Origin: CAZBME01 sp964645835
GTDB lineage: Bacteria > Desulfobacterota > Syntrophia > Syntrophales > UBA8958
Reading direction: 5' to 3'
Assembly: GCA_964645835.1 (NCBI GenBank)
Contig: CAZYDG010000085.1
Location: 62,001 to 126,000 of the forward strand
DNA length: 64,000 bases
Shown here: positions 8,763 to 17,907 of the stretch, piece after piece
How the letters are laid out: every line of letters begins with the position of its first letter
Numbering within the stretch: position 1 is the first letter of the stretch
Made by a program: the position numbers and the translations under genes
Notes under the pieces: generated by a model
What the model was told of the DNA's origin: nothing
The model's database searches: none
The model's input: the letters and a program-made list of their open reading frames with translations, nothing else

Positions 8763-10016
8763 ATGGATAAGATGATTATTCGGGGTGGTAACCGGCTCAG
8801 CGGAGAGGTCCGGAACAGCGGAGCCAAAAATGCCGCATTGCCCATATTGACAGCCGCGCTTTTGACCAAGGGCTGGAATACCTTTGACAATGTCCCTGAT
8901 CTTGTTGACATACAGACGATCAAGAAACTCCTGAACAGCTTCGGTGTTCTTATCGAGGGAGATAAACAGGTTGTAAGGCTCAATGCCGACGCTATTACTT
9001 CCGTCGAGGCATCCTACGACCTGGTGAGGACCATGCGGGCATCCATCCTGGTCCTGGGTCCCCTTGTCGCCCGGATGGGCGAGGCCAGGGTATCCCTTCC
9101 CGGCGGGTGCGCCATCGGCGCGCGGCCTGTGAACCTACATATCCGGGCTCTTCAGGATATGGGAGCGGAGGTCGAATTAAAGGAGGGCTATGTGGAGGCC
9201 AAGGCATCCCGTCTGAAGGGGGCCACTATCTATTTTGACATATCGACCGTGACGGGGACGGAGAATATTATGATGGCGGCGGCCCTGGCCGATGGGACGA
9301 CGCTCCTTAAGAATGCGGCGCGAGAGCCCGAAGTCGTGAATCTGGCGGATGTATTGAACCGCATGGGGGCCAGGATTTCCGGGGCGGGTACCGACGTGAT
9401 TCGCATCGACGGCGTCAGTGAGTTGCACCCGGTAGAGGCATCCATTATTCCCGATCGGATCGAGGCGGGAACCTTTATGATCGCTGCGGGTATGACGAAA
9501 GGGGATATCAGTATCCTCGACTGCAATCCTGCCCACCATGACGCCCTTATCAAGAAATTGCTGGATACGGGGATGAAAATTGACGTGTCCGGCACAACGA
9601 TCCGCGCCGTAGGCGGCGAGACCATCCGAAGCATCGATCTGAAGACGCTTCCCTATCCGGGATTCGCCACGGACCTTCAGGCCCAGATCATGACCCTCAT
9701 GACCGTTGGGACAGGTCTCAGCGTGATTACCGAAACGGTTTTTGAGAACCGCTTTATGCATGTGAGCGAGTTGATCCGCATGGGGGCCGACATCGTCGTT
9801 CAGGGCCACAGTGCTATCGTTCGCGGCGCACCGGGCCTGCGGGGGGCGCCGGTTATGGCGACGGATCTGCGGGCTTCGGCCTCGTTGATTCTCGCGGGTC
9901 TTGCGGCGGAAGGATCAACCGTTCTGTCGCGGGTATACCACCTGGATCGGGGATACGAAAAGATCGAAAAAAAATTCGCAGCCCTTGGTGCGGATATGGA
10001 ACGGGTGAAAATGTGA
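8763..10016 (+). CDS. murA: UDP-N-acetylglucosamine 1-carboxyvinyltransferase MurA
   Basis: Catalyses the first committed step of peptidoglycan synthesis, adding enolpyruvate from PEP to UDP-GlcNAc in the cytoplasm. The length of 417 residues is standard. Seen are the N-terminal RGGNRLSGEVRNSGAKNAALP substrate loop (Lys in SGAKNA) and the catalytic cysteine loop LPGGCAIGARPVNLH, so this is the fosfomycin-sensitive Cys type. The duplicated EPSP-synthase-like domains continue to the C-terminus (GYEKIEKKFAALGA). The start codon directly follows the prmC stop, with GGAGGTGGTGG as a strong ribosome site inside prmC. Confidence 0.97.
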   Translation: MDKMIIRGGNRLSGEVRNSGAKNAALPILTAALLTKGWNTFDNVPDLVDIQTIKKLLNSFGVLIEGDKQVVRLNADAITSVEASYDLVRTMRASILVLGPLVARMGEARVSLPGGCAIGARPVNLHIRALQDMGAEVELKEGYVEAKASRLKGATIYFDISTVTGTENIMMAAALADGTTLLKNAAREPEVVNLADVLNRMGARISGAGTDVIRIDGVSELHPVEASIIPDRIEAGTFMIAAGMTKGDISILDCNPAHHDALIKKLLDTGMKIDVSGTTIRAVGGETIRSIDLKTLPYPGFATDLQAQIMTLMTVGTGLSVITETVFENRFMHVSELIRMGADIVVQGHSAIVRGAPGLRGAPVMATDLRASASLILAGLAAEGSTVLSRVYHLDRGYEKIEKKFAALGADMERVKM

Positions 10017-11302
10017 TGATGAAGACGATCAGGACATCGGATTCCCGTTTTGATGACCTTTTCAACGGCATCATGAACCGTGGCGGCGCCACCGATGAGG
10101 CCTTGCAACATTCCGTTGAACGCATTGTGGCCGATGTGGCGGCCAGGGGCGATGAAGCCCTTTTTGAATACACCCGGACATTCGATGGCTATGACTTGAC
10201 GACCCTGACAGTCGCTGTGACGGAGAAGGAAATGGCCGATGCACTTTCCCGCGTGGAGGAAAGAGATCTGCAAATGATCCGGTTGGCGGCGGAACGGATT
10301 GAAAGGTTTCACAGGCGCCAGATTCAAGAAGACTGGATGGATGAGTCGGAAGGCGGCGTTCGGTTAGGCCAGCGTCTCGTTCCCCTTGAGAGGGCCGGGA
10401 TTTATGTTCCCGGCGGTTTGGCCGCCTACCCGTCGACGGTTCTCATGGCCGCCATTCCCGCGAGAATTGCCGGGGTTGAAGAGATCGTCATCGTTTCTCC
10501 CCTGCGGGAGGGGACGGTTCATCCTCTTGTTGCGGCGGCGGCCCATTTGAGTGGTGTTTCGCGGTTGTTCAAGATTGGCGGAGCCCAGGCGATAGCGGCC
10601 CTGGCCTATGGAACAGCATCGATTCCCCGGGTTGACAAGATAGTCGGACCCGGCAACGCCTATGTAGCGGCGGCGAAAAAACTAGTCTACGGTCAGGTGG
10701 CCATTGATATGATCGCCGGACCGAGCGAGATTTTGGTCATTGCTGACGGAAAGACACCGGCTTCATTTGTTGCAGCAGACCTGCTGGCCCAGGCGGAGCA
10801 TGATGAGATGGCAAGCGCCGTCCTGCTGACGCCTGACGAGTCCTATGCCCGAGCCGTCTCGGCGGAGGTATTCCGACAGGTGGAGCAGTTGAAAAGAAAA
10901 GCAATTGCCGTCCGGTCTCTGAATCGTTACGGGGCAGCAATTGTTACGAAGGACATGAGCGAAGCCGTGACCCTGGCAAACCGGTTTGCCCCGGAACATC
11001 TTGAACTGGCCGTTTCCGATCCCGATGAACTCCTGCCTCTGATACGGCATGCGGGGGCCATATTTATGGGCTCCTATACGCCGGAAACGCTGGGCGATTA
11101 TCTTGCCGGCCCTAACCATATCCTGCCGACGTCGGGGACAGCCCGGTTTTCGTCTGCCCTGGGGGTCTATGATTTCGTAAAGCGCATCAGCGTTCTTTCT
11201 TTTTCGCCGGGATCGTTTCGCAAATACGGTCGCGACGCGGCCCGCTTTGCCGATCTGGAAGGGTTGGAGGGTCATGGAAATGCCATCCGGGTAAGGCTGT
11301 AG
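10016..11302 (+). CDS. hisD: histidinol dehydrogenase
   Basis: NAD-dependent zinc enzyme performing the last two steps of histidine synthesis, histidinol to histidine. Diagnostic stretches are VPGGLAAYPSTVLM, KIVGPGNAYVAAAKK (the HisD signature), AGPSEILVIAD, and the zinc-site histidines in LLAQAEHDEMA and GPNHILPT. About 428 residues, normal. It overlaps the murA stop (TGATG), giving tight coupling; GTG 10013 is a possible alternative start. No other his gene is nearby, so hisD here is separated from the rest of the pathway, as seen in other Deltaproteobacteria. Confidence 0.95.
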   Translation: MMKTIRTSDSRFDDLFNGIMNRGGATDEALQHSVERIVADVAARGDEALFEYTRTFDGYDLTTLTVAVTEKEMADALSRVEERDLQMIRLAAERIERFHRRQIQEDWMDESEGGVRLGQRLVPLERAGIYVPGGLAAYPSTVLMAAIPARIAGVEEIVIVSPLREGTVHPLVAAAAHLSGVSRLFKIGGAQAIAALAYGTASIPRVDKIVGPGNAYVAAAKKLVYGQVAIDMIAGPSEILVIADGKTPASFVAADLLAQAEHDEMASAVLLTPDESYARAVSAEVFRQVEQLKRKAIAVRSLNRYGAAIVTKDMSEAVTLANRFAPEHLELAVSDPDELLPLIRHAGAIFMGSYTPETLGDYLAGPNHILPTSGTARFSSALGVYDFVKRISVLSFSPGSFRKYGRDAARFADLEGLEGHGNAIRVRL

Positions 11303-11315
11303 CGATAAAAAAACC

Positions 11316-11343
11316 TTGACAAAAGCTGTGCGTTGATTAACAT
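11316..11343 (+). promoter_or_regulatory. sigma70-type promoter for tRNA-Gly
   Basis: TTGACA at 11316-11321, 16-base spacer, TAACAT at 11338-11343, and 22 bases to the tRNA 5' end. A short A-run lies just upstream. Probably also feeds the rimP leader. Confidence 0.55.
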
Positions 11344-11365
11344 TGCCGCCTGAAGTTTTTCGGAT

Positions 11366-11442
<77 letters not shown>

Positions 11443-11545
11443 TTTACTTAAAGCAGTGCCATCTCCTTGGAAAAAGGTTTTTTTTCTTGCAATTGTGTCG
11501 CATTTGTGTTAGCGATACCTCGAAAACCATCGTTGAGTTCTGATG

Positions 11546-11571
11546 AGTGGGCTGTTGCCCACTTTTTTTTT
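11546..11571 (+). terminator. intrinsic terminator/attenuator in the rimP leader
   Basis: Stem AGTGGGC (11546-11552), loop TGTT, stem GCCCACT (11557-11563), then a run of nine T. It lies about 80 bases before rimP and after the tRNA. It could end the tRNA transcript, or act as an attenuator of the rimP-nusA-infB operon like the conserved rimP-leader RNA described in proteobacteria; the latter is an inference from position and shape. Confidence 0.8.
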
Positions 11572-11652
11572 CTTATGAAGCAGCGTCCGGTTTGGTTGGT
11601 ATGGAAACTTATTCCGGTGCGGCATAGCATTGTATTCCGAAAATGATCGCCT

Positions 11653-12135
11653 ATGATCGGCGCGAAACGTCAATACGAAGATAGAATCCGAGAACTGGTT
11701 GAACCGGCGATTGAGGCTGAAGGGATGGAGCTGATACTCGCGGAATGCCTGATGATGGAAGGCCGATGGATTATTCGGCTTTACATCGACAAGCCGGAGG
11801 GTGTGACCATTGATGACTGTTCGACCGTCAGCTACCTGGCCGGTGATATTCTCGATGTCCATGATGTGCTTCCTGTGTCCTATACCCTGGAGGTGTCATC
11901 GCCGGGATTGAATCGCCTCTTGGCAAGGGACAAAGACTTTTTGACCTATCGGGGGCGGAATGTAGTCGTAAAAACGGATGTCAAAATAGACGGAGTCAGA
12001 AATTTTAAAGGTATTCTTACGGATTATGTCGATGAGGCGGGTAAGAAGTTATTAATAATGGAAGTAAGGGGGAAAAGCTATAGCATCCCCCGCGAGGCGG
12101 TTATCAGCGCCCACCTTGAATACGATTTTAAATAA
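11653..12135 (+). CDS. rimP: ribosome maturation factor RimP
   Basis: Helps mature the 30S subunit. The protein has 160 residues with the N-terminal alpha/beta domain (LVEPAIEAEGMELILAE, LYIDKPEGVTIDDC) and the family signature YTLEVSSPGLNRLL (about residues 76-89), followed by the SH3-like C-terminal domain ending in HLEYDFK. First gene of the conserved rimP-nusA-infB operon. The ribosome site is weak, which fits control through the structured leader. Confidence 0.94.
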   Translation: MIGAKRQYEDRIRELVEPAIEAEGMELILAECLMMEGRWIIRLYIDKPEGVTIDDCSTVSYLAGDILDVHDVLPVSYTLEVSSPGLNRLLARDKDFLTYRGRNVVVKTDVKIDGVRNFKGILTDYVDEAGKKLLIMEVRGKSYSIPREAVISAHLEYDFK

Positions 12136-12176
12136 TACAAACAGGCTTATTTTTATAGGATGCGGAGGATAATTGG

Positions 12177-13448
12177 ATGTTTCCAGAACTCAAACGTCTA
12201 ATCGAACAAATGGGCAAGGACCGGGGGATTGATAAGAGTATCATCATTGATGCCCTGGAGGCGGCCATGCTGAATGCGGCGAGGAAGAAGCTGGGATCAA
12301 GGGTGGAGATCGAGGCCCACTACAATGAAGATGCGGGAGAGATCGAAGTCTTCCAGTTTAAGACCGTTGAAGAAAAAGTGACGGATCCGGAGATGCAGAT
12401 CTCCCTTGAAGAAGCCAGGCGGACCCTTGACGAAGAAGCCGAACCGGGAGACAGCCTTGGCATGAAGATCGATACGAGCACGCTGGGCAGGATCGCCGTT
12501 CAGACGGCCAAACAGATCATTATCCAGAGAGTGAAGGATGCCGAACGGGATAATGTTTATGAGGAATACCGGGATCGTAAAGGAGATCTCATCAACGGGT
12601 TTGTTCAGCGGTTTGAAGGAGGAAACATCATCGTCAATCTCGGCCGGGCGGAAGGTGTTATTCCGACGTCCGAACAGATCCTTCGTGAGACCTACAAACG
12701 TGGAGAACGGATTCGGGCTTATATTTTCGATGTTAAAAAGATTTCCAAGGGACCTCAGATCATCTTGTCCAGAACCCATCCCGGTTTCCTGAAGGCCTTG
12801 TTCGAAGTGGAAGTGCCGGAAATATCGGAAGGGTTGATTGAAATCGTCAATGTTGCCCGCGAACCCGGTAAAAGGGCCAAGATTGCTGTCCGCAGCAAGG
12901 ACAAGGATATCGATCCCGTCGGCGCATGTGTCGGTATGCGGGGGTCTCGCGTGCAGAGCGTGGTTCAGGAATTGCGCGGTGAAAAGATCGATATTGTGGC
13001 TTATAATGACGATCAGGCCAAGTTCGTTTGCGCTGCCCTCTCTCCGGCCAAGGTGGATCGCGTCTTGATTGACGAAGCAAATCGGGCCATGGAGGTCATT
13101 GTGCCGGATGACCAACTCTCCCTGGCGATTGGAAAGAGTGGCCAGAATGTCAGGTTGGCAGTGAAGATCACGGGGTGGAAGATCGATGTGAAGAGCGAGT
13201 CATCGACAAAACAACCCGAGGAAGGCTATAAGGCCCTGATGAATATTCCGGGCATGATGGAAGATATGGCCGCCCGTCTTGTGGCGGATGGTATCAAGAG
13301 TATCGCTATGGTAGCTGCGACGGAACCGGAGATGCTGATGGAGATTGCAGGGGCCGATGAAAAGCATGCCTTGGCGCTGATCCAGGCCGCAGGAAAGATC
13401 CTCGAGGATACAGTAACCACGGATAAAACGGCAGGACGGACGAAGTAA
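12177..13448 (+). CDS. nusA: transcription termination/antitermination factor NusA
   Basis: Binds RNA polymerase and modulates pausing, termination and antitermination. It has 423 residues: an N-terminal polymerase-binding domain (1-125), an S1 domain (about 135-200, GFVQRFEGGNIIVNLGRAEGV), and KH1 and KH2 (about 205-345, ACVGMRGSRVQSVVQELRGE and LAIGKSGQNVRLA). A helix-hairpin-helix-like tail resembles one NusA C-terminal repeat (IPGMMEDMAARLV). It is shorter than E. coli NusA (495), which has two acidic repeats. A good GGAGGA precedes the start. Confidence 0.96.
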   Translation: MFPELKRLIEQMGKDRGIDKSIIIDALEAAMLNAARKKLGSRVEIEAHYNEDAGEIEVFQFKTVEEKVTDPEMQISLEEARRTLDEEAEPGDSLGMKIDTSTLGRIAVQTAKQIIIQRVKDAERDNVYEEYRDRKGDLINGFVQRFEGGNIIVNLGRAEGVIPTSEQILRETYKRGERIRAYIFDVKKISKGPQIILSRTHPGFLKALFEVEVPEISEGLIEIVNVAREPGKRAKIAVRSKDKDIDPVGACVGMRGSRVQSVVQELRGEKIDIVAYNDDQAKFVCAALSPAKVDRVLIDEANRAMEVIVPDDQLSLAIGKSGQNVRLAVKITGWKIDVKSESSTKQPEEGYKALMNIPGMMEDMAARLVADGIKSIAMVAATEPEMLMEIAGADEKHALALIQAAGKILEDTVTTDKTAGRTK

Positions 13449-13477
13449 CGTATCTGATACAGTCGGGGGATTCAAGT

Positions 13478-16258
13478 ATGTCAAAAAAGAGGGTATACGA
13501 ATTAGCCAAGGAGTTGGGCATTGAGAACAAGGACCTGATTTCGCGATTGGAAAAACTGGGTGTTAGTGGAAAATCCCATTCCAGCGCTCTTGAAGACAGC
13601 GATATCGAAAGGGTCCATCGGGATTTTTTTGCCGGTGAAAATCAGGAAATCGAGGAGAAGCGGATCAAATCAACCGTGATCCGCCGACGAGCCGTGCGTG
13701 CCGCTCACGAGGAAGAAACCCCGGTGCCTAAAGAGCCGGAGCCGGTGGTGCAGGAAGCGGTGGCCCCTGTCCGAGAGGTCCCCGTACCGGCCACTCCCGT
13801 TGTAGAAGAAGTTGTACCGGAACGGAAACCCGAACCGCCTGCAAAACCAGAAATACCCCCTGAAACGGCAAAGCCCGTGATGGAGACGCCTCCTCCGGAG
13901 ATGCCGGTATCGCCGCCGAAGCCACAGCCACAGCCACAGCCACAGCCACAACCACAGCCGGTTATGCCTGACGTTGTACCCCCCGTCATGGAGGACCGGG
14001 GAAAAGCCGTGAAGGCCCCCGAACCGGTGAAGGTGCCTGCTCCGCCAGTGGGCGAGCGGGTCCCAATTCCTGAGAAGCGATTTGTACCGGAAAAGAAACC
14101 CGTTTCTCCCCCTCCCCCGCCGAAGACGATTCTGCCTGCGACGCCTCATAAGGAGAGGGAACGAGTGGCGCCTGGCGCCAGAACGGTTGAGCCGCCGGTA
14201 ACCATGCCCAAACATGGTGCCCCGAGGCGTCCCGATGTGGCCGGTGCGAAAGAAACTTCGGCCCCTTCGGCCAAGAAACCCGCCAAATGGGAATTGGAGC
14301 GGGATAAAAAGAAGGGTAAACAAACCGTCGAGGTGATTATCGGCCCCGATCAGATTCCATCCAGAAAAAAGGCGCTGATCAAGAGTGCCGTAGATCGGAA
14401 ATCGAAGATCATCGATTATGATCAGGATGAACGGCCCGGGAAATGGCGGGAAGATAGGCGGCAGGTCGCTTCCAAATTGAAAAAGACCGAGATTACGGTT
14501 CCCAAGGCCATCAAAAGACGGATCAAGGTGGCAGATGTCATCACCGTGGGTGATCTTGCGAAGAAAATGGGCGTTAAAGTGGCAGAGGTCATTAACAAGC
14601 TGATGGGATTGGGCATTATGGCGACGATCAATCAGTCTGTCGATTTCGATACGGCCACCCTTTTGGCCTCAGAGTTTTCCTATCAGGTGGAACCGGCGTC
14701 GATTGAATATGAAGAGAATGTTGAGCCTTTGGACACGGCCCCCAGAAACCTCAAACCCCGTTCCCCCGTCGTCACGATCATGGGGCACGTCGATCACGGC
14801 AAGACATCCCTCCTTGACGCCATTCGTCAGACGAACGTTATCGGTGGGGAAGCCGGCGGAATTACCCAGGCCATCGGTGCCTATCACGTCAATATCAAAG
14901 ATCGGGATATTGTTTTCCTTGATACCCCGGGTCACGAGGCCTTTACGGCGATGCGGGCTCGCGGAGCCCAGGTCACGGATATCGTGGTCCTTGTTGTAGC
15001 GGCCGATGACGGCGTGATGGATCAAACCATTGAGGCGATCAACCATTCCCGCGCAGCAGGCGTGCCGATCATGGTGGCCATCAACAAGATTGACAAACCG
15101 AATGCCGATCCCGAAAAGATCAAGCAGGCCCTGACGGAATACAACCTCGTGTCGGAGGAGTGGGGCGGCGATACGATCTTTTGTGAGGTATCGGCCAAAC
15201 AAAAGATCAATATCGAAGAGCTTCTGGAGCTCATCCTTCTTCAGGCGGACGTTATGGAACTCCAGGCGGATCCGGACCGGCCGGCCCGGGGCGTTGTCAT
15301 CGAGGCCAGGTTGGACAAGGGACGCGGCCCTATCGCCACGGTTTTGATCCAGGAAGGGACCCTGAGAGAAGGCGATAATTTTGTTTGCAGGGCTGAATAC
15401 GGAAGGGTCCGGGCCATGAATAACGACCAGGGAGTACGGGTGAAGGAAGCGGGACCTTCCATGCCTGTCGAGGTTATCGGTTTTTCGCGGGTTCCCCAGG
15501 TGAGTGCCGAATTCCTTTGTGTGGAGGATGAGAAAAAGGCACGGAGTATTGCTGACTATTGGCTCAGGAAAGAGCGCGAAAGAGAACTTTCAGCCACTTC
15601 GAAGATAACGCTGGAGCAACTTTACGAAAAGATCAAGGAAGGGGTCAAGGACCTGAACGTCATCGTCAAGGGCGATGTCCAGGGCTCCGTTGAGGCCCTG
15701 GCGGAATCTCTCAATAAACTAAGCACCTCCGATATCAAGCTGCGTATTATACATAGCTCGACAGGGGCGATTACGGAAACGGACGTCATGCTGGCCTCAT
15801 CGGCCAATGCCGTGATCATCGGGTTTAATGTGAGACCGGACGGCCGTGTGGAAGAAATCGCCGAGCAGGAAGGCGTGGAGATCAAACTTTATGATATCAT
15901 TTATAATGTCATTGCCGATGTCAAAGCGGCCATGGAAGGTCTCCTCGAGCCGATCTTTAAGGAGGTTGTCATCGGGCGGGCCGAAGTGCGACAATTGTTT
16001 AAGGTACCTAAAGTTGGCACTATTGCCGGCTGTTATGTTTTGGATGGTAAGATTACGAGGAATGCCAGCGTTAAACTGGTTCGAAACGGTGTTGTGATGT
16101 ATGACGGCCGGGTCGGTTCATTGAAACGTCTCAAGGATGATGCGAGAGAGGTACTTGCCGGCTATGAATGCGGTATCGGTATAGAGAACTATAATGATCT
16201 TCGCGAAGGTGATGTCATCGAAGCCTACGTGAATGAAAGAGTCGAAAGAAAATTATAG
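13478..16258 (+). CDS. infB: translation initiation factor IF-2
   Basis: GTPase that brings fMet-tRNA to the 30S subunit. It has 926 residues. The N-terminal IF2N domain (KKRVYELAKELGIENKDLI) is followed by a very Pro/Glu/Lys-rich linker (about 75-300) containing a PQ dipeptide run encoded by tandem CAGCCA units at 13923-13960, and a second IF2N-like domain (about 355-400). The G domain carries GHVDHGKTSLLD, DTPGHEAF and NKIDKP, then come domains II-IV. The start ATG 13478 follows GGGGGA. The long linker is typical of the deltaproteobacterial and myxobacterial forms. Confidence 0.97.
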   Translation: MSKKRVYELAKELGIENKDLISRLEKLGVSGKSHSSALEDSDIERVHRDFFAGENQEIEEKRIKSTVIRRRAVRAAHEEETPVPKEPEPVVQEAVAPVREVPVPATPVVEEVVPERKPEPPAKPEIPPETAKPVMETPPPEMPVSPPKPQPQPQPQPQPQPVMPDVVPPVMEDRGKAVKAPEPVKVPAPPVGERVPIPEKRFVPEKKPVSPPPPPKTILPATPHKERERVAPGARTVEPPVTMPKHGAPRRPDVAGAKETSAPSAKKPAKWELERDKKKGKQTVEVIIGPDQIPSRKKALIKSAVDRKSKIIDYDQDERPGKWREDRRQVASKLKKTEITVPKAIKRRIKVADVITVGDLAKKMGVKVAEVINKLMGLGIMATINQSVDFDTATLLASEFSYQVEPASIEYEENVEPLDTAPRNLKPRSPVVTIMGHVDHGKTSLLDAIRQTNVIGGEAGGITQAIGAYHVNIKDRDIVFLDTPGHEAFTAMRARGAQVTDIVVLVVAADDGVMDQTIEAINHSRAAGVPIMVAINKIDKPNADPEKIKQALTEYNLVSEEWGGDTIFCEVSAKQKINIEELLELILLQADVMELQADPDRPARGVVIEARLDKGRGPIATVLIQEGTLREGDNFVCRAEYGRVRAMNNDQGVRVKEAGPSMPVEVIGFSRVPQVSAEFLCVEDEKKARSIADYWLRKERERELSATSKITLEQLYEKIKEGVKDLNVIVKGDVQGSVEALAESLNKLSTSDIKLRIIHSSTGAITETDVMLASSANAVIIGFNVRPDGRVEEIAEQEGVEIKLYDIIYNVIADVKAAMEGLLEPIFKEVVIGRAEVRQLFKVPKVGTIAGCYVLDGKITRNASVKLVRNGVVMYDGRVGSLKRLKDDAREVLAGYECGIGIENYNDLREGDVIEAYVNERVERKL

Positions 16259-16264
16259 GCAGAT

Positions 16265-16606
16265 ATGGTTGTTGGCTCAGGCTTTGTTAAATTGTGGATT
16301 CCCGAGGTAAGGTCGCTGAAGGAAAAGCGGAGTATTTTGACGAAGCTGATCAAGAAGACCCAGAATTCGTTCAACATATCCATCGCCGAAGTCGGCGATC
16401 AGGATGACTGGAAACGATCTACCATCGGCTTTAGCCTTGTCGGGAATGATCGTCGCCTGATCGATGCAAAGGTGGACCATGTCCTTTCATTTATCGAGGG
16501 ACTCCACTTGGCGGAGGTGATCGGTTCTCAGATTGAGATTGTCAGTTTGTCTCAATCGCCGGATGCCTTCCCTCCTTATGGAGATGAAAAATATGGCGAC
16601 ATTTAA
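16265..16606 (+). CDS. DUF503 (YlxP-like) protein
   Basis: A 113-residue protein of the DUF503/YlxP family, seen from IPEVRSLKEKRSILTKLIKK and the later VGNDRRLIDAKVDHVLSFIEG. It is regularly found between infB and rbfA. The biochemical role is not settled; position in the operon suggests ribosome assembly or RNA metabolism. It lies six bases after infB and its 3' end overlaps the rbfA start by 14 bases, so it is translated in step with its neighbours. Confidence 0.9.
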   Translation: MVVGSGFVKLWIPEVRSLKEKRSILTKLIKKTQNSFNISIAEVGDQDDWKRSTIGFSLVGNDRRLIDAKVDHVLSFIEGLHLAEVIGSQIEIVSLSQSPDAFPPYGDEKYGDI

Positions 16607-16967
16607 GCGGGCCCAACGGGTTGCGGATAGGATCATGGAGGAGGTCTCAAGTATTCTCCGCCGTGAAATCAGTGATCCCAGGATGGCTATGATTACTCTA
16701 ACAGGGGTGAAGGTCAGCGACGATCTGCGAGTTGCGAGGATCTACTTTGTGGAGATGGGTCACGAGACCTGTCGGGACGAGACGAAGGAGGCCCTCCAGA
16801 AGGCCTGGGGTTTCCTGCGAAGAGAATTGGGCAAGAGATTGCAATTGAGGTACGTGCCGGAAATAATATTTACGGTGGATGAGTCTTTTGCTTATGGTAC
16901 CCGTATCGATAGGTTGATCGATGAAGTGCACAGATCGGGAGAGGTGGATGATTCCAAGGATAGTTGA
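16593..16967 (+). CDS. rbfA: 30S ribosome-binding factor A
   Basis: Assembly factor for the 30S subunit with a single KH-like fold. The protein is 124 residues. Motifs are RAQRVADRIMEEVSSILRREISDPR (start to about residue 30), ITLTGVKVSDDLRVARIYF, and ELGKRLQLRYVPEIIFTVDES. ATG 16593 with a GGAG upstream is chosen because MATFKRAQRV matches the family N-terminus; the frame is open for 20 further codons upstream. Overlaps DUF503 at its 5' end and nrnA at its 3' end. Confidence 0.95.
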   Translation: MATFKRAQRVADRIMEEVSSILRREISDPRMAMITLTGVKVSDDLRVARIYFVEMGHETCRDETKEALQKAWGFLRRELGKRLQLRYVPEIIFTVDESFAYGTRIDRLIDEVHRSGEVDDSKDS

Positions 16968-17907
16968 AATCATAAGACGCAACAATAAATTCCTCATTAC
17001 TGCCCATGTGAGGCTTGACGGCGACGCCCTGGGCTCTGAATTGGCTCTTTTCAGAATCCTTACGGATATGGGTAAAACTGTTACCGTTTATAACCAGGAC
17101 CCAACACCGGCCAATTATCTTTTCCTCCCTGGAGGGGATCAGATCATTCATACCTTGGAAGAGACGGACAGCTATGATGCCGTCTTTGTCCTCGATTGCA
17201 GCGAACTTGAGCGTGTCGGCAGCGCGGCGGAAATCATTGGAGCCATGAGGCAAATCGTCAACATCGATCACCATGTTTCCAACGCTGGTTTTAGTGATGT
17301 CAAATTGATCGATCCTCATGCAAGTTCAACAGGGGAGCTGATTTTCCGTGTAATCAGTCAGATGGATGTCCCCATAGCGGCGGATGTGGCCACGAATCTA
17401 TATACGGCGATCCTGACGGATACGGGAGGTTTCCGTTACGGCAATACAACGAAGGACGCCTTGACGATAGCGGGGTGCCTCGTGGAGTATGGCGCAAAGC
17501 CCCAGTCAATTTCCCAGTATGTATATGAAAATAATCCACCGGCCAAAATCCTGTTGCTGTCCCGCGTCCTACAGACCCTGACCTTTGATCTGGATGGAAA
17601 AGTCGGCTCTTTGGTAGTTTATCAGCGGGATCTCGATGAGACGGGAGCTCTTCACGACCATACGGAAGGCTTTATTGATATTCCCCGGACCGTTGAGGGA
17701 ACGATGATTTCCATCCTTTATTCGCAAATCTCCGAGAATCGCTTTAAGGTCAGTTTACGATCAAAGGATAATGTAGATATCGAACGTGTAGCCTGGGCAT
17801 TTGGCGGTGGCGGCCATATTAATGCAGCGGCCTGTCGTGTTGACGGGGATATTGAAACGATCAAGAGACGAATATTGGAGGAGATCCGGGCTGACCGGTC
17901 CGTATGA
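16948..17907 (+). CDS. nrnA: DHH-family nanoRNase / pAp phosphatase NrnA
   Basis: Hydrolyses very short RNAs and 3'-phosphoadenosine 5'-phosphate. The protein is 319 residues. DHH-domain metal motifs are HVRLDGDALGSE (motif I), FVLDCSELERVG (motif II), NIDHHVSN (motif III, the DHH) and TDTGGFRYGNT (motif IV). The C-terminal DHHA1 domain has the glycine-rich GGGGHINAAAC. ATG 16948 has GGGAGAGG upstream. It sits between rbfA and truB, a conserved position in bacteria lacking the E. coli oligoribonuclease. Confidence 0.94.
   Translation: MIPRIVEIIRRNNKFLITAHVRLDGDALGSELALFRILTDMGKTVTVYNQDPTPANYLFLPGGDQIIHTLEETDSYDAVFVLDCSELERVGSAAEIIGAMRQIVNIDHHVSNAGFSDVKLIDPHASSTGELIFRVISQMDVPIAADVATNLYTAILTDTGGFRYGNTTKDALTIAGCLVEYGAKPQSISQYVYENNPPAKILLLSRVLQTLTFDLDGKVGSLVVYQRDLDETGALHDHTEGFIDIPRTVEGTMISILYSQISENRFKVSLRSKDNVDIERVAWAFGGGGHINAAACRVDGDIETIKRRILEEIRADRSV

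Noticed and set aside
13921..13965. Tandem CAGCCA hexamers that look like a microsatellite or start of a repeat array
   Set aside because: They are in frame inside infB and encode the PQ run of the disordered linker; not a CRISPR or mobile repeat.
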